NCBI GenBank assembly: GCA_022769485.1
Contig: JALEJU010000004.1
Location: forward strand, 1-42,972
DNA: 42,972 nucleotides
Origin: Bacillota bacterium
GTDB taxonomy: Bacteria; Bacillota; Clostridia; Peptostreptococcales; Anaerovoracaceae
Direction: 5' to 3'
Shown here: positions 15,389 to 24,106 of the stretch, one piece after another
Layout: every line of letters starts with the position of its first letter
Numbering within the stretch: the stretch's first letter is position 1
Notes under the pieces: generated by a model
Database searches by the model: none
Seen by the model: only the letters and a program-made list of their open reading frames with translations
Told to the model about the DNA's origin: nothing
Translations under genes and position numbers: made by a program

Positions 15389-15465
15389 CGGTTTGAAAAC
15401 CAAATTGAAAGTTTTTAAAATCATATTGACAAATAATAAAAAATACATATAATAGTTTTAAAAAC
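15369..15465. promoter_or_regulatory. Array of four GTTTTAAAAAC-like operator sites
   Basis: Near-palindromic sites begin at 15369 (GTTTTAAAAAT), 15390 (GGTTTGAAAACC), 15411 (GTTTTTAAAAT) and 15455 (GTTTTAAAAAC). The spacings are 21, 21 and 44 bp, i.e. about two, two and four helical turns, so a dimeric protein could occupy one face of the DNA. The first two overlap the minus-strand promoter; the last covers the predicted start site of the plus-strand promoter. The DUF1836 protein encoded alongside is the obvious candidate binder. Confidence 0.7.
15426..15453 (+). promoter_or_regulatory. Promoter of the acyl-CoA synthetase-like gene
   Basis: A perfect TTGACA (15426-15431), 16-base spacer and perfect TATAAT (15448-15453). 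The predicted start lies inside the fourth GTTTTAAAAAC site, which suits repression by steric block. Confidence 0.8.
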
Positions 15466-15537
15466 CATATATAATAAAAACGAAAACTATAACCGTGATT
15501 ATAACACGGTACAATCACATAGAGGGGTGGGGAAAGC

Positions 15538-17244
15538 ATGAAGAAAATTGCTGAAAGCGTTTACAATGCCGCGCCGATAAAAAGCATAAGGGAAATGATG
15601 GAGCTTGCAGTGCAGGAGGCCGGGAATTCCATTGCGTTCCGTTTTCGTGAGAAGGGAAGAGTGCGCAGGAAGACATATCGGGAGTTTCAGGATGACAACA
15701 TTGCGCTGGGAACGGCTTTGGCAGAGAAAGGCATATTGGGAGAGCATATCGCTGTTGTAGGGAAAAACAGTTATCCCTGGATTAATGTCTATCTTACCGT
15801 TTTGCAAGGCGACGGGGTGATCGTTCCTCTTGATAAGGGGCTGCCTGAAGAAGATCTTTTGAATTTGCTTAATGAGAGCGATTCCGCAGTTTTATTCTAT
15901 TCAGGACGTTTTGAGGAACTTCTGCAGAAGAATCGCTGCCGGATTCCCGGAGTAAAATATTTTATCGGATTTGATCGAAAAGAAGATGACGGTTGTTTTT
16001 TATCTTTTGATCGACTTTTGAAATTCGGGAAACGTTTAGCAGCAGACGGGGCAGGAGAATATTTGACGAGAGAAGGGAAAGACAAGAACGCGCTGAAGCA
16101 GCTGACATATACTTCGGACGGGTCGGGAGAATTTAGAGGAGTGATGCTTTCGGAGCATAATCTGACAAGCTGCGTATCTAACGGGCTGGGGGCGTTTACG
16201 GTTTGTTCCGCGGGGTTGTCCGTTCTCCCGCTGCATAACATTTATGAGCTTTCCGGTCTCTTGATTTCTCTTCATAAACATGCCGTGGTCTGCATTAACG
16301 AAAACTTAAAAATGATGCAGAGAAATCTACTCTTTTATAAACCGGACTACATCTGTCTTGCGCCGGGTATTGCGGAAGCTTTTTATAAAAAGATCTGGAT
16401 GCAGGCGGAAAAAAACGGAAGAGAAAAAGCTTTGAAACGTATGATCCACATCAGCAGCGGGCTTCGGAATCGGGGAATTGACATGAGAAAGCAGCTGTTT
16501 GGTTCCGTTCGGCGGATTTTCGGCGGCAATATGAAAAAGATCATATGCACAGGCGCTCCTCTTCGGGCGGAAATAGGGGAGTTTTTCGACGCCATCGGAA
16601 TTTCTGTGGTTAACAGCTATGGAATCGCGGAGTGTTCTTCTTTCGTTTGTGTAAATCAGGACGGGAAAAATGATCCGGCTGCCGCAGGCGTTCCGCTTTC
16701 TTGCTGTCAGCTTCGCTTTGAGGATATAACGGAGGAAGGCCGGGGTGAAATCTGCGTAAAAGGCGATGTGGTTATGCTTGGATATTATAAAAATCCGGAA
16801 TTAACGGCGGAAGTCATAGACAGGGAAGGATGGTTTCATACAGGTGATTTCGGTTATATAAATGCGGCGGGGCAGCTGGTTGTTACGGGCTGCAGGAAAA
16901 ATCTGATCGTTTTGGAAAACGGAAAAAATGTTTTTCCGGAAGAGATCGAATCGCACCTCCTTTCCATTCCTTATATCAAAGAAAGCGTAGTATATGGCTT
17001 GACGAATGAAAAAGGAAAAGAAGTGGGGCTTTGTGCCGAAGTCTTTTTGGACATGAGGCGGCTGCAGAAGGAAGGCGCCGCGGGCATAAACGAATCGGCT
17101 GCGCGTCTTCGGAACGATATTTTTCAGGTCTCCAAGGTTTTGCCGGATTATGAGCACATTTCCCGTATTGTAGTCCGCGATCAGGAATTTGAAAAAACAG
17201 CTATGAATAAAATCAAGAGGGTCTATGCAAACAGCTATTGTTAA
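15538..17244 (+). CDS. AMP-binding long-chain acyl-CoA synthetase-like protein
   Basis: A 568-aa ANL-superfamily enzyme, resembling long-chain fatty acid CoA ligases, which adenylate an acid and pass it to a thiol. Seen motifs: the P-loop at 191-201 is [11 protein letters not shown] rather than the usual YTSGTTGxPKG; NSYGIAE (359-365); [10 protein letters not shown] (431-440); and [21 protein letters not shown] starting at 451. The C-terminal Lys region is TAMNKIKR. The Thr/Gly/Lys changes in the P-loop could lower or alter activity. Length is a little below FadD-type enzymes. AGGGGTGGGG precedes the ATG. Expression appears tightly controlled by the DUF1836 operator array upstream. Confidence 0.88.
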   Translation: MKKIAESVYNAAPIKSIREMMELAVQEAGNSIAFRFREKGRVRRKTYREFQDDNIALGTALAEKGILGEHIAVVGKNSYPWINVYLTVLQGDGVIVPLDKGLPEEDLLNLLNESDSAVLFYSGRFEELLQKNRCRIPGVKYFIGFDRKEDDGCFLSFDRLLKFGKRLAADGAGEYLTREGKDKNALKQLTYTSDGSGEFRGVMLSEHNLTSCVSNGLGAFTVCSAGLSVLPLHNIYELSGLLISLHKHAVVCINENLKMMQRNLLFYKPDYICLAPGIAEAFYKKIWMQAEKNGREKALKRMIHISSGLRNRGIDMRKQLFGSVRRIFGGNMKKIICTGAPLRAEIGEFFDAIGISVVNSYGIAECSSFVCVNQDGKNDPAAAGVPLSCCQLRFEDITEEGRGEICVKGDVVMLGYYKNPELTAEVIDREGWFHTGDFGYINAAGQLVVTGCRKNLIVLENGKNVFPEEIESHLLSIPYIKESVVYGLTNEKGKEVGLCAEVFLDMRRLQKEGAAGINESAARLRNDIFQVSKVLPDYEHISRIVVRDQEFEKTAMNKIKRVYANSYC

Positions 17245-17443
17245 AAGTGATATACAGAATATTGAAGGGGCGTTTTTTACCGCTCCTTTTTTCATCTTTG
17301 TGAAATTTGTATCTGCTTTTCTGCATATCCGGCTTAGAAAGGATAATCTGTTCGGCTTGGGGCATTCTACCTGTGTAAAGGTTGTGCGGAGTTTACTCCG
17401 CGGTGAAATTGACTGCAACGAATCAAGTGGGAGGAATAGAGGT

Positions 17444-19510
17444 ATGCGGAATCATTTGAGAGACGAGAAATCGCCGTATTTGCGGCAGCATGCGGGAAAC
17501 CCCGTAGATTGGTATCCCTGGGGAAAAGAGGCCTTTGAGAAGGCAAGGAAAGAAGAAAAGCCAATTCTTCTCAGTATCGGCTATTCTACATGTCATTGGT
17601 GTCATGTAATGGCTCATGAATCCTTTGAAGATGATAAAGTAGCGGAAGTTTTGAACCGCGACTTTGTATCCATAAAAGTTGACCGGGAAGAACGTCCCGA
17701 TATTGACAGCGTCTATATGTCTGTATGTCAGGCAATGAACGGAACCGGCGGCTGGCCTTTGACTATTTTAATGACGCCGGAACAAAAACCGTTTTTTGCC
17801 GGGACGTATTTGCCGAAGACTGCCCGTTACGGCAGCCTTGGCTTTTTAGAATTGCTGGAACGAGCAGCGGAAAAATGGAAAAAAGATCGCAAATTATTGG
17901 TAGAAGCGGGGGATCAGATCGCGGAAGAGATGCGGGAAATTACCAAGCGTTCCGGAACCGGTGCGGAGCCTACTTTAGATTTTCTGAAGGAAGCCGCGGA
18001 AACACTGCAGTGCGGATTTGACAATCAATGGGGAGGATTCGGAACTGCGCCGAAATTTCCCATGCCCCATGTGCTGCTTTTTCTTCTGCGTTATGCGAAG
18101 GATGAGAGAGAGGGCAGGCTCAGCCGTGCGGATGTGCTCTGGATGGTAGAAAAAACATTGGATCAAATGTATCGCGGAGGCATTTTCGACCATCTGGCCG
18201 GAGGCTTTTCACGGTACTCTACCGATCACATGTGGCTGGTTCCTCATTTTGAGAAAATGCTTTATGATAATGCTCTTTTGGCTTATGTTTATGCGGAAGC
18301 CGGTCAGCGTTTAGGGCGTCCGTTATATTTGGATGTGACTTCCCGGATTTTGGAGTATGTACAGGAGGAATTGACCCATCCCGAAGGCGGATTTTACAGC
18401 GGGCAGGATGCGGACAGCGAAGGGGAAGAAGGAAAATACTACCTCTTTACGCCAAATGAAATTAAGTCGAGGCTGGGAACATGGCAGGGACATTTGTTCT
18501 GCAAACGATATGGTATTACGGAAGAAGGAAATTTCCAGGGGAAAAGCGTACCCAACCTCATCGAGATATCCGATATTACCGATGGAAAGGATTCTATGGA
18601 AATGCAGCGTATGCAGCTTGCTTCTTACCGGAAAGCAAGATATCCTTTGGCGACAGATGATAAGATTTTAACTGCGTGGAACGGTTTGATGATTGCGGCT
18701 TTTGCCAAGGCAGCAAGAATTTTCGGCGGTTCTGCCGAGGAAAGCAAAACCAGTCTGGGAGCGAAGTATCGGACTGCGGCGGAAAAAGCACAGCAGTTTA
18801 TAGAAAAGCATCTCACAAAGGAAGACGGGCAGCTGTACGCAAGATGGAGAGACGGAGAAGCAGCTCATGACGGGAAGCTGGATGACTACGCATTTTACGC
18901 CTGGGCGCTCCTTGAATTATATGAAACCACATTGAATGCAGAGTATCTGAAAAAAGCGGTCAGCGTGGCTGATTTAATGATGAGGAATTTTTATGACCGG
19001 GATCAGAACGGATTCTATTTTTCGCCCCACGGCGGAGAAGAACTGCTTTTCCGTGTAAAGGAAACCGGAGACGACGCTTTGCCGTCGGGCAATTCTGTGG
19101 CGGCGTATGTACTGTCTAAATTATCGCATTTGACCGGAGAAGTGAAATGGCGGGAAGCTTCCGAGAAACAGATTCGATTTCTTGCCAGAGAGGCGTCAGA
19201 TGATCCTTCAGGTTTTTGTTTTGGACTTCTGGCCTTTATGGAAGAAATGGATCCCTCGTCGGAGCTGGTCTGCGTAGCTGCGGGCAAAGAGGAAACATCG
19301 GAATTGATGCAGTTTATGGACCGCGTTGTAGGAAACCTTTCGGTGGTGCTGAAAACCCCTGAAAATGAAAAAATATTGAAGGAAACGGCGCCGTTTACGA
19401 GATCGTATCCCATTCCTGCTCATGGGGTGGATTATTATCTGTGCCGGGGCGGAAGCTGCAAATCGCCGATGCATGATCTGGACAGTGTAATTCAAAGCTT
19501 GCAGCAGTAA
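17444..19510 (+). CDS. DUF255 thioredoxin-fold protein (YyaL/SSP411 type)
   Basis: A 688-aa protein of the YyaL family: an N-terminal thioredoxin-like DUF255 domain followed by an (alpha/alpha)6-barrel like that of cellobiose/N-acylglucosamine epimerases. The opening [22 protein letters not shown]-x-[19 protein letters not shown] (C-H-W-C redox pair) and DREERPDID are diagnostic; [10 protein letters not shown] and FAGTYLP follow. The barrel contains [17 protein letters not shown] and [16 protein letters not shown] 17444 fits best: TGGGAGGA precedes it and the conserved start [13 protein letters not shown] is reached at once. A longer open frame from 17225 overlaps the synthetase end and adds no conserved residues. 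Function is undetermined. Confidence 0.93.
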   Translation: MRNHLRDEKSPYLRQHAGNPVDWYPWGKEAFEKARKEEKPILLSIGYSTCHWCHVMAHESFEDDKVAEVLNRDFVSIKVDREERPDIDSVYMSVCQAMNGTGGWPLTILMTPEQKPFFAGTYLPKTARYGSLGFLELLERAAEKWKKDRKLLVEAGDQIAEEMREITKRSGTGAEPTLDFLKEAAETLQCGFDNQWGGFGTAPKFPMPHVLLFLLRYAKDEREGRLSRADVLWMVEKTLDQMYRGGIFDHLAGGFSRYSTDHMWLVPHFEKMLYDNALLAYVYAEAGQRLGRPLYLDVTSRILEYVQEELTHPEGGFYSGQDADSEGEEGKYYLFTPNEIKSRLGTWQGHLFCKRYGITEEGNFQGKSVPNLIEISDITDGKDSMEMQRMQLASYRKARYPLATDDKILTAWNGLMIAAFAKAARIFGGSAEESKTSLGAKYRTAAEKAQQFIEKHLTKEDGQLYARWRDGEAAHDGKLDDYAFYAWALLELYETTLNAEYLKKAVSVADLMMRNFYDRDQNGFYFSPHGGEELLFRVKETGDDALPSGNSVAAYVLSKLSHLTGEVKWREASEKQIRFLAREASDDPSGFCFGLLAFMEEMDPSSELVCVAAGKEETSELMQFMDRVVGNLSVVLKTPENEKILKETAPFTRSYPIPAHGVDYYLCRGGSCKSPMHDLDSVIQSLQQ

Positions 19511-19523
19511 AAGCTGTGGAAAA

Positions 19524-19566
19524 AGCCGCTTGTGCAAAATGCAGAAGCGGCTGTCTTTATTATTTT
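19524..19566 (+). terminator. Rho-independent terminator after the DUF255 gene
   Basis: Agccgctt (19524-19531) pairs with aagcggct (19545-19552), with a 13-base loop, followed by the T-rich gtctttattatttta. Confidence 0.8.
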
Positions 19567-19583
19567 ATGCAAAACGCGGAAGC

Positions 19584-19612
19584 TTGTAAAAGAAAAGAGG
19601 AAGTGCTATAAT
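19584..19612 (+). promoter_or_regulatory. Promoter of the NimA-like gene
   Basis: TTGTAA (19584-19589), 17-base spacer, perfect TATAAT (19607-19612); about 60 bases ahead of the start codon at 19678. Confidence 0.7.
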
Positions 19613-19677
19613 AACTTGATATTTTACAGGATAAGGATCGTATAAAACGAAGGAGAAGCTGGGGAGGAGAAGCTGGT

Positions 19678-20187
19678 ATGAAATATCCTATGAGGCGAAA
19701 AGACCGGCAGATGAGCGAAGAATTTGCTTATGAAATAGCGGACAAATGTGTGTTTGCGTCTTTGGCTACCGTAAACGAAGATGGGAGCCCCTACTGCATT
19801 CCCGTGAATATTGCGCGGAATGGGCGCCGCCTGTATTTTCACAGTGCGAAGGCGGGACAAAAGATAGAGAATCTGCGGCGAAATAACGCTGTGTGCCTTT
19901 GCTGCGTAGGCGATACCAACGTCCCCGACGGACGGTTTACTATGGAATTTGAATCCGCAGTGATTTACGGACACGCCCGGGAGCTGACGGCGGAGGCGGA
20001 AAAGGTGGAGGCGCTTCGCTTGATCTGCATGCGGCATGCGCCGGGAAACATGGACGATTTTTCCAATGCTATGGAGCGAAGTCTGGAACGCACATCCGTG
20101 TGGACGATAGAGATAGATGAAATAACGGGGAAGAGAAAAAAATATGATTCCGAAGGAACCGAAATGACATGGGGGCGTATGGAGTAA
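19678..20187 (+). CDS. Pyridoxamine 5'-phosphate oxidase-fold protein (NimA-like)
   Basis: A 169-aa split-barrel flavin-binding protein similar to NimA-type nitroimidazole reductases. The start MKYPMRRKDRQMSEEFAYEI carries the family's MRR(K/R)DR motif, followed by the first FMN-contact strands ASLATVNEDGSPYCIPVNI and the LYFHSAKAGQKIENL element. Such proteins usually bind FMN or heme and reduce small nitro or quinone compounds, or detoxify by an unknown route. GGAGGAG at 19662-19668 supports the ATG. It stands alone between its own promoter and the rpsO promoter. Confidence 0.9.
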   Translation: MKYPMRRKDRQMSEEFAYEIADKCVFASLATVNEDGSPYCIPVNIARNGRRLYFHSAKAGQKIENLRRNNAVCLCCVGDTNVPDGRFTMEFESAVIYGHARELTAEAEKVEALRLICMRHAPGNMDDFSNAMERSLERTSVWTIEIDEITGKRKKYDSEGTEMTWGRME

Positions 20188-20214
20188 TAAATTGAACATA
20201 CTTGTTTTTATGTC

Positions 20215-20243
20215 TTTACAGGAGATCCTGTTCATGTTAAAAT
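20215..20243 (+). promoter_or_regulatory. Promoter of rpsO
   Basis: TTTACA (20215-20220), a 17-base spacer and TAAAAT (20238-20243) with TG one base upstream, an extended -10. Confidence 0.7.
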
Positions 20244-20257
20244 GAATCGTCTATGTT

Positions 20258-20297
20258 CCTGTGGCTGAGAGCTGTGAGTCTCCAACGCAGCCCACGG
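20258..20297 (+). promoter_or_regulatory. Putative S15 autoregulatory leader
   Basis: The rpsO leader folds into a stem: gtgg (20261-20264) with ccac (20292-20295) and ctg (20265-20267) with cag (20288-20290), with a bulged C and a smaller hairpin inside. Ribosomal protein S15 is known to bind structured leaders of its own mRNA in several bacterial groups. The position, 32 bases before the start codon, suits that role, but I cannot match it to a named class. Confidence 0.45.
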
Positions 20298-20328
20298 CGG
20301 CAGGTGAATGAAAAAAAGGAGAAAGAAA

Positions 20329-20595
20329 ATGATTGATCAGGCAAAAAAAGCAGAAATTATTGACAAGTTTAAAACCCATGAAGGCGATACCGGTTCTCCG
20401 GAAGTGCAGATCGCGATTCTGACATTCCGCATTAATGATCTGAATGAACATCTGAAGATGCACAAAAAAGACCATCATTCCAGAAGAGGTCTTTTGAAAA
20501 TGGTAGGCCAGAGAAGAAATCTGCTGGCTTATTTGAAGAACAAGGATATCGAGAGATACAGAACGCTGATTGCGGAGCTGGGTCTCAGAAAGTAA
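20329..20595 (+). CDS. rpsO: 30S ribosomal protein S15
   Basis: An 88-aa S15, which binds the central domain of 16S rRNA early in 30S assembly. The whole family pattern is present: [19 protein letters not shown], then [40 protein letters not shown] and [12 protein letters not shown]. The ATG at 20329 gives the standard protein (MIDQAKK) and has AAGGAG eight bases upstream; an ATG at 20308 would fall in the leader and add seven basic residues. It is followed by a strong terminator and then pnp. Confidence 0.98.
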   Translation: MIDQAKKAEIIDKFKTHEGDTGSPEVQIAILTFRINDLNEHLKMHKKDHHSRRGLLKMVGQRRNLLAYLKNKDIERYRTLIAELGLRK

Positions 20596-20604
20596 CGAGG
20601 AAAG

Positions 20605-20635
20605 AAAGACGGGGAGTTTTCTCCCCGTCTTTGTT
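20605..20635 (+). terminator. Rho-independent terminator of rpsO
   Basis: Perfect 12-bp stem aaagacggggag (20605-20616) with ctccccgtcttt (20621-20632), loop tttt, then tgtt. Confidence 0.9.
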
Positions 20636-20652
20636 GCAAAATTTCAGCGATA

Positions 20653-20680
20653 AAAAAGGGTCGTAAACCCCTTTTTATTA
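20653..20680 (+). terminator. Second terminator-like hairpin upstream of pnp
   Basis: Aaaaaggg (20653-20660) pairs with ccnttttt-type bases ccc-ttttt (20669-20676), loop of 8, followed by atta. It directly follows the rpsO terminator, so little transcription from rpsO should reach pnp unless both are bypassed. Confidence 0.5.
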
Positions 20681-20691
20681 CTGAAGAGAGG

Positions 20692-20750
20692 GGTCGGGCT
20701 TGAGAATTAAGTTCGCTTTTGCGAAAACGGGCTTAATTGTCAAGCCGACC
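20692..20750 (+). promoter_or_regulatory. Long stem-loop in the pnp leader
   Basis: Ggtcgg (20692-20697) pairs with ccgacc (20745-20750), cttga (20699-20703) with tcaag (20740-20744), aattaag (20705-20711) with cttaatt (20732-20738), and ttcgc/gcgaa caps the end around a tttt loop. This is about 23 pairs with one bulge and one mismatch. In E. coli a double-stranded stem ahead of pnp is cut by RNase III and lets PNPase repress itself; this stem sits in the same place. Confidence 0.75.
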
Positions 20751-20802
20751 TGATTATAAATTTATCCGGCAGACATTCTGCCATTCAGGAGGTAACAGAC
20801 AA

Positions 20803-22887
20803 ATGAGATTTACAGATTACAGAACATTTAGAACAGCCGTAGGCGGCCGTTTGCTCCAGCTGGACATCGGAAGACTCTGCGAAATGGCCAACGGCTCCGT
20901 GCTGGTTCGTTATGGGGACACCGTGGTGAACGTAGCGGTAACTGCTTCTGCGGAACCCCGGGCAGATGTGGACTTCTTTCCGCTGTCCTGCGATTTTGAA
21001 GAAAAAATGTATGCTGCGGGAAAGATTCCCGGCGGTTTTATTAAAAGGGAAGGCAGACCTTCCGAAAAGGCAATTTTGAGTTCCCGTTTGATGGACAGAC
21101 CTCTGCGCCCGCTGTTTCCCAAGGGATTTTATAACGACGTGCAGGTAGTGGCTACCGTTCTCTGCGTCGATCCGGATTGTTCTCCGGATATCGTGGCTAT
21201 GGTCGGCTCTTCGGTTGCCCTGGCTATTTCCGATATTCCCTGGGAGGGCCCCACCGGTTCTGTATTGGTTGGACGGGTTGACGGCAGGCTGATCATTAAC
21301 CCCAATTTGGAGGAACGGCAGAAAAGCGATATGCATCTGGTAGTAGCGGGTACAAAAGACGCTATTATGATGGTAGAAGCAGGCGCGCAGGAAGTACCGG
21401 AAGAAGAGATGCTGGATGCCATTCTGTTTGCCCACGAAGAAATCAAGAAGATCGTTGAATTTATCGAAGAAGTTGTTGCGGAAGTGGGTAAGCCTAAGCG
21501 GGAAGTAACCCTGTATCAGGTTCCGGAAGACATTGACGAAGCCGTGAGAGCTTATGCCTGCGATAAAATGCGGGCGGCGATTCAAACTTACGATAAGCAG
21601 GAGCGCCTGGACAATATGGCTGCGGTAGAGGATGAAACCCAGGAACACTTTGCGGAAATTTATCCCGAAAACTCTAAGGACATCGGCAATGTTCTGTATG
21701 CAATTACAAAAGAGCAGGTAAGAAGCTTGATTTTAGATGACGGAATCCGTCCGGATAACCGGAAACGGACCGAAATTCGTCCGTTGTTCTGCGAAACGGG
21801 CATCCTGCCCAGAACTCACGGCACCGGCCTCTTTAAGAGAGGACAGACCCAGGTTCTTTCCGTCTGTACGTTGGCGCCTTTGGGAGAAGCGCAGACCATC
21901 GACGGAATTACCGAAGATACGGAAAAGAGATATATGCACCATTACAACTTTCCGCCCTATAGTGTCGGCGAAGCCCGTCCCTTGAGAAGTCCCGGCCGCC
22001 GGGAAATCGGCCACGGCGCTTTAGCGGAAAGAGCTCTGGTTCCGGTTCTGCCCAGCGAGGAAGAGTTCCCCTATGCGATCCGCGTAGTATCCGAAGTTAT
22101 GTCCTCCAACGGTTCTACCAGCATGGGTTCCACCTGTGGCTCCTGTCTGGCGTTGATGGACGCGGGCGTTCCTTTAAAGGCGCCTGTAGCGGGTATCGCT
22201 ATGGGATTGATCAAGAGCGAAGATAAAATTGCCATCCTCAGCGATATTCAGGGCATGGAAGACTTCTTAGGAGATATGGACTTTAAGGTAGCGGGTACCG
22301 CAAAGGGCGTCACTGCAATTCAGATGGATATTAAAATTCACGGCCTGTCCAAAGAAATTCTGCAGGCGGCATTAAAGCAGGCTCGTGAAGGCAGAATGTT
22401 TATTATGGACGCTATGCTGGAAGAGATTGCGGAACCCAGAGCGGAACTTTCTCCCTATGCTCCCAGAATTATTTCTATGAATATCGATCCGGACAAGATC
22501 CGCATCGTCATCGGCAAAGGCGGCGCGACGATCAACCGGATTATTGCGGAGACCGGCGCGAAGATCGATATCGACGACAATGGCGCAGTCAGCATCGCAT
22601 CGCCGGATATGGCCTGCGCGGAAGCCGCCAAAAAAGAAATCGAACTGCTGCTGAAGGATGTGGAAGTAGGCGAGATTTACGAGGGTACCGTAACCAGAAT
22701 TATGAGTTTCGGTGCATTTGTTGAGATTCTGCCCGGTAAAGAAGGGCTGCTGCATATTTCCCGCATTGCGAAGGAACGGGTAGAAAATGTAGAGGACGTT
22801 CTGCATGTAGGGGATAAAGTAACGGTTAAGTGCTTTGAAATCGACAGTCAGAACCGGATTAATCTGACGAGAAAAGAATTGCTGTAA
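20803..22887 (+). CDS. pnp: Polyribonucleotide nucleotidyltransferase (PNPase)
   Basis: A 694-aa trimeric 3'-to-5' phosphorolytic exoribonuclease of mRNA decay. It starts at [19 protein letters not shown], two RNase PH domains follow (first ~1-220 with [15 protein letters not shown] and [16 protein letters not shown]; second ~300-540 with [33 protein letters not shown] and [23 protein letters not shown]), joined by a helical linker. Then come a KH domain ([19 protein letters not shown], ~566-590) and an S1 domain ([25 protein letters not shown], ~625-690). ATG 20803 has AGGAGGT nine bases upstream. The protein ends soon after the S1 domain. Preceded by a long leader stem and rpsO. Confidence 0.98.
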   Translation: MRFTDYRTFRTAVGGRLLQLDIGRLCEMANGSVLVRYGDTVVNVAVTASAEPRADVDFFPLSCDFEEKMYAAGKIPGGFIKREGRPSEKAILSSRLMDRPLRPLFPKGFYNDVQVVATVLCVDPDCSPDIVAMVGSSVALAISDIPWEGPTGSVLVGRVDGRLIINPNLEERQKSDMHLVVAGTKDAIMMVEAGAQEVPEEEMLDAILFAHEEIKKIVEFIEEVVAEVGKPKREVTLYQVPEDIDEAVRAYACDKMRAAIQTYDKQERLDNMAAVEDETQEHFAEIYPENSKDIGNVLYAITKEQVRSLILDDGIRPDNRKRTEIRPLFCETGILPRTHGTGLFKRGQTQVLSVCTLAPLGEAQTIDGITEDTEKRYMHHYNFPPYSVGEARPLRSPGRREIGHGALAERALVPVLPSEEEFPYAIRVVSEVMSSNGSTSMGSTCGSCLALMDAGVPLKAPVAGIAMGLIKSEDKIAILSDIQGMEDFLGDMDFKVAGTAKGVTAIQMDIKIHGLSKEILQAALKQAREGRMFIMDAMLEEIAEPRAELSPYAPRIISMNIDPDKIRIVIGKGGATINRIIAETGAKIDIDDNGAVSIASPDMACAEAAKKEIELLLKDVEVGEIYEGTVTRIMSFGAFVEILPGKEGLLHISRIAKERVENVEDVLHVGDKVTVKCFEIDSQNRINLTRKELL

Positions 22888-22901
22888 AGAGAAATGAAAC
22901 C

Positions 22902-22940
22902 AAAGAGCGTTTTGAGAATTTCAAAACGCTCTTTTCTTTT
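22902..22940 (+). terminator. Rho-independent terminator of pnp
   Basis: A perfect 14-bp stem, aaagagcgttttga (22902-22915) with tcaaaacgctcttt (22921-22934), then a pyrimidine-rich tail with two T-runs. Confidence 0.9.
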
Positions 22941-23021
22941 TCGCTTCTTGAAATGGGCGGAGGAAAGGTGTACGATGAAGAATAATTGTATCTATAGTAA
23001 ATTTAAAAATTGCGGAGGACA

Positions 23022-23198
23022 ATGGTGGGACAGGAGAACAAAAATACAATTGTAAATAAAACAGTAAAATCCGGAATTACGTTTGGAAGCGCGCTGGCTA
23101 TGGTAATCAGTTATACAACGTGGAAATCTGTAGGCTGGGCAATTTTTCATGGGCTGCTGAGTTGGGGATATGTGGTCTATTTTCTGCTGAGGTATTGA
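23022..23198 (+). CDS. Small membrane protein (58 aa)
   Basis: A short protein with two predicted hydrophobic stretches, SGITFGSALAMVISY and a second, aromatic-rich one (WAIFHGLLSWGYVVYFLL), preceded by a polar N-terminus. GGAGG at 23014-23018 sits just before both ATG 23022 and GTG 23025; GTG has the better spacing. I recognise small proteins of this type (~50 aa, T-x-WKS-x-x-WA pattern) in Clostridia, without known function. A terminator follows at 23246, so it is probably its own unit. Confidence 0.7.
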   Translation: MVGQENKNTIVNKTVKSGITFGSALAMVISYTTWKSVGWAIFHGLLSWGYVVYFLLRY

Positions 23199-23245
23199 GA
23201 ACCGCTTGTGCTGAATATCTTAAACCGGAGTATTATGAAATCCTG

Positions 23246-23280
23246 CCTCGGTGCATACACTTGCACCGGGGTGTTTTTTA
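23246..23280 (+). terminator. Rho-independent terminator upstream of the deacetylase
   Basis: Cctcggtgca (23246-23255) pairs with tgcaccgggg (23262-23271), one G-U pair, loop of 6, followed by tgtttttta. It rules out the longest open frame start (23208) for the deacetylase gene. Confidence 0.8.
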
Positions 23281-23312
23281 TGAATTTAAAAAATCGAAAA
23301 GGTGCCGGCAGA

Positions 23313-24074
23313 ATGACGGCAAGAAAAAAATCCGCTTTTAAAAAACTTTTGATCTGTATTTGCGCCGCCGCTTTTGTGTTGGCGGGAATTGAGGTGGCTT
23401 CGTTCTTTTATTTCATGTCTCAGGAACCGGCAAAAGAAACGGCGGTGCTTCCGGGGGAAGAGGGTATTGTTATCCGCAGCGGAAATGCGGAATCCGACCA
23501 GATGGCATTAACGTGTAATGTGGATTGGGGCGAGGATGTTTTGCCGGATATGCTGAAAACATTTCGCGAAAAAGATATCAGCGTTACATTTTTTGTAACC
23601 GGTCAATGGGCGGAAAAACACCCGGATTTGGTACGGCAGATGTACCTGGAAGGACATTCTGTGCAAAGCCACGGATACAGCCATAAACTTTGCAGTCAGG
23701 TAGATAAAGAGACCATATGTCAGGAAATGGAAAAGACGGAGAAAGCCATACAGAAGATCCTGGGATATAAACCTACGGTATTTGCTCCGCCTTCCGGAGA
23801 TTACAACGAGGCTGCTTTGGAATTGTGCAAGGAAAAAGGATATGTATTATCGCTTTGGTCTTCAGATACGATAGATTGGAAGCCCGGCTCTACGGCAGAT
23901 GTAATTCGGAGCAGGATTTTAGGCAAACCGCTTTCCGGCGCCATTGTCCTTATGCATCCGAAAGAAGAAACGGCCAAGGCGCTGCCGGGTTTGATCGATG
24001 AAATCCGAAAACGCGGCATTGAAATCGTACCTTTGAATGATTTTATTTGCAGTGAGCTGAAAAAGGAAGTATAA
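23313..24074 (+). CDS. Polysaccharide deacetylase (NodB-type, PdaB-like)
   Basis: A 253-aa membrane-anchored carbohydrate esterase family 4 protein. A basic start (ARKKSAFKK) and one hydrophobic anchor (LLICICAAAFVLAGIEVASFFYF) are followed by the NodB domain. Motif 1 is LTCNVDWG instead of TFDDG, so only the second Asp is kept. Motif 2, SHGYSH (the metal-binding HxxxH pair), is intact. Motif 3 has APPSGDYN in place of RxPxG, motif 4 is DTIDW and motif 5 is LMHP. Altered motif 1 is also seen in spore-associated PdaB/YlxY-like proteins, so it may be a sporulation-type or weakened enzyme. ATG 23313 has AAGGTG eight bases upstream; ATG 23280 is an alternative. The pnp neighbourhood agrees with YlxY-like placement in Bacilli. 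Confidence 0.85.
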   Translation: MTARKKSAFKKLLICICAAAFVLAGIEVASFFYFMSQEPAKETAVLPGEEGIVIRSGNAESDQMALTCNVDWGEDVLPDMLKTFREKDISVTFFVTGQWAEKHPDLVRQMYLEGHSVQSHGYSHKLCSQVDKETICQEMEKTEKAIQKILGYKPTVFAPPSGDYNEAALELCKEKGYVLSLWSSDTIDWKPGSTADVIRSRILGKPLSGAIVLMHPKEETAKALPGLIDEIRKRGIEIVPLNDFICSELKKEV

Positions 24075-24106
24075 TGGAGCATATTTGATAGGAGAAAATT
24101 GACTGT

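Noticed and set aside
17225..17443. N-terminal extension of the DUF255 protein
   Set aside because: The conserved protein start and a good ribosome binding site are at 17444; the extension overlaps the upstream gene and has no family similarity.
20785..21648. 287-codon minus-strand frame inside pnp
   Set aside because: It is antisense to the highly conserved PNPase domains, shows no recognisable motif and has no ribosome binding site.
23208..23312. Longer start for the polysaccharide deacetylase
   Set aside because: A clear terminator hairpin with T-run lies inside this stretch, so it is not normally translated.
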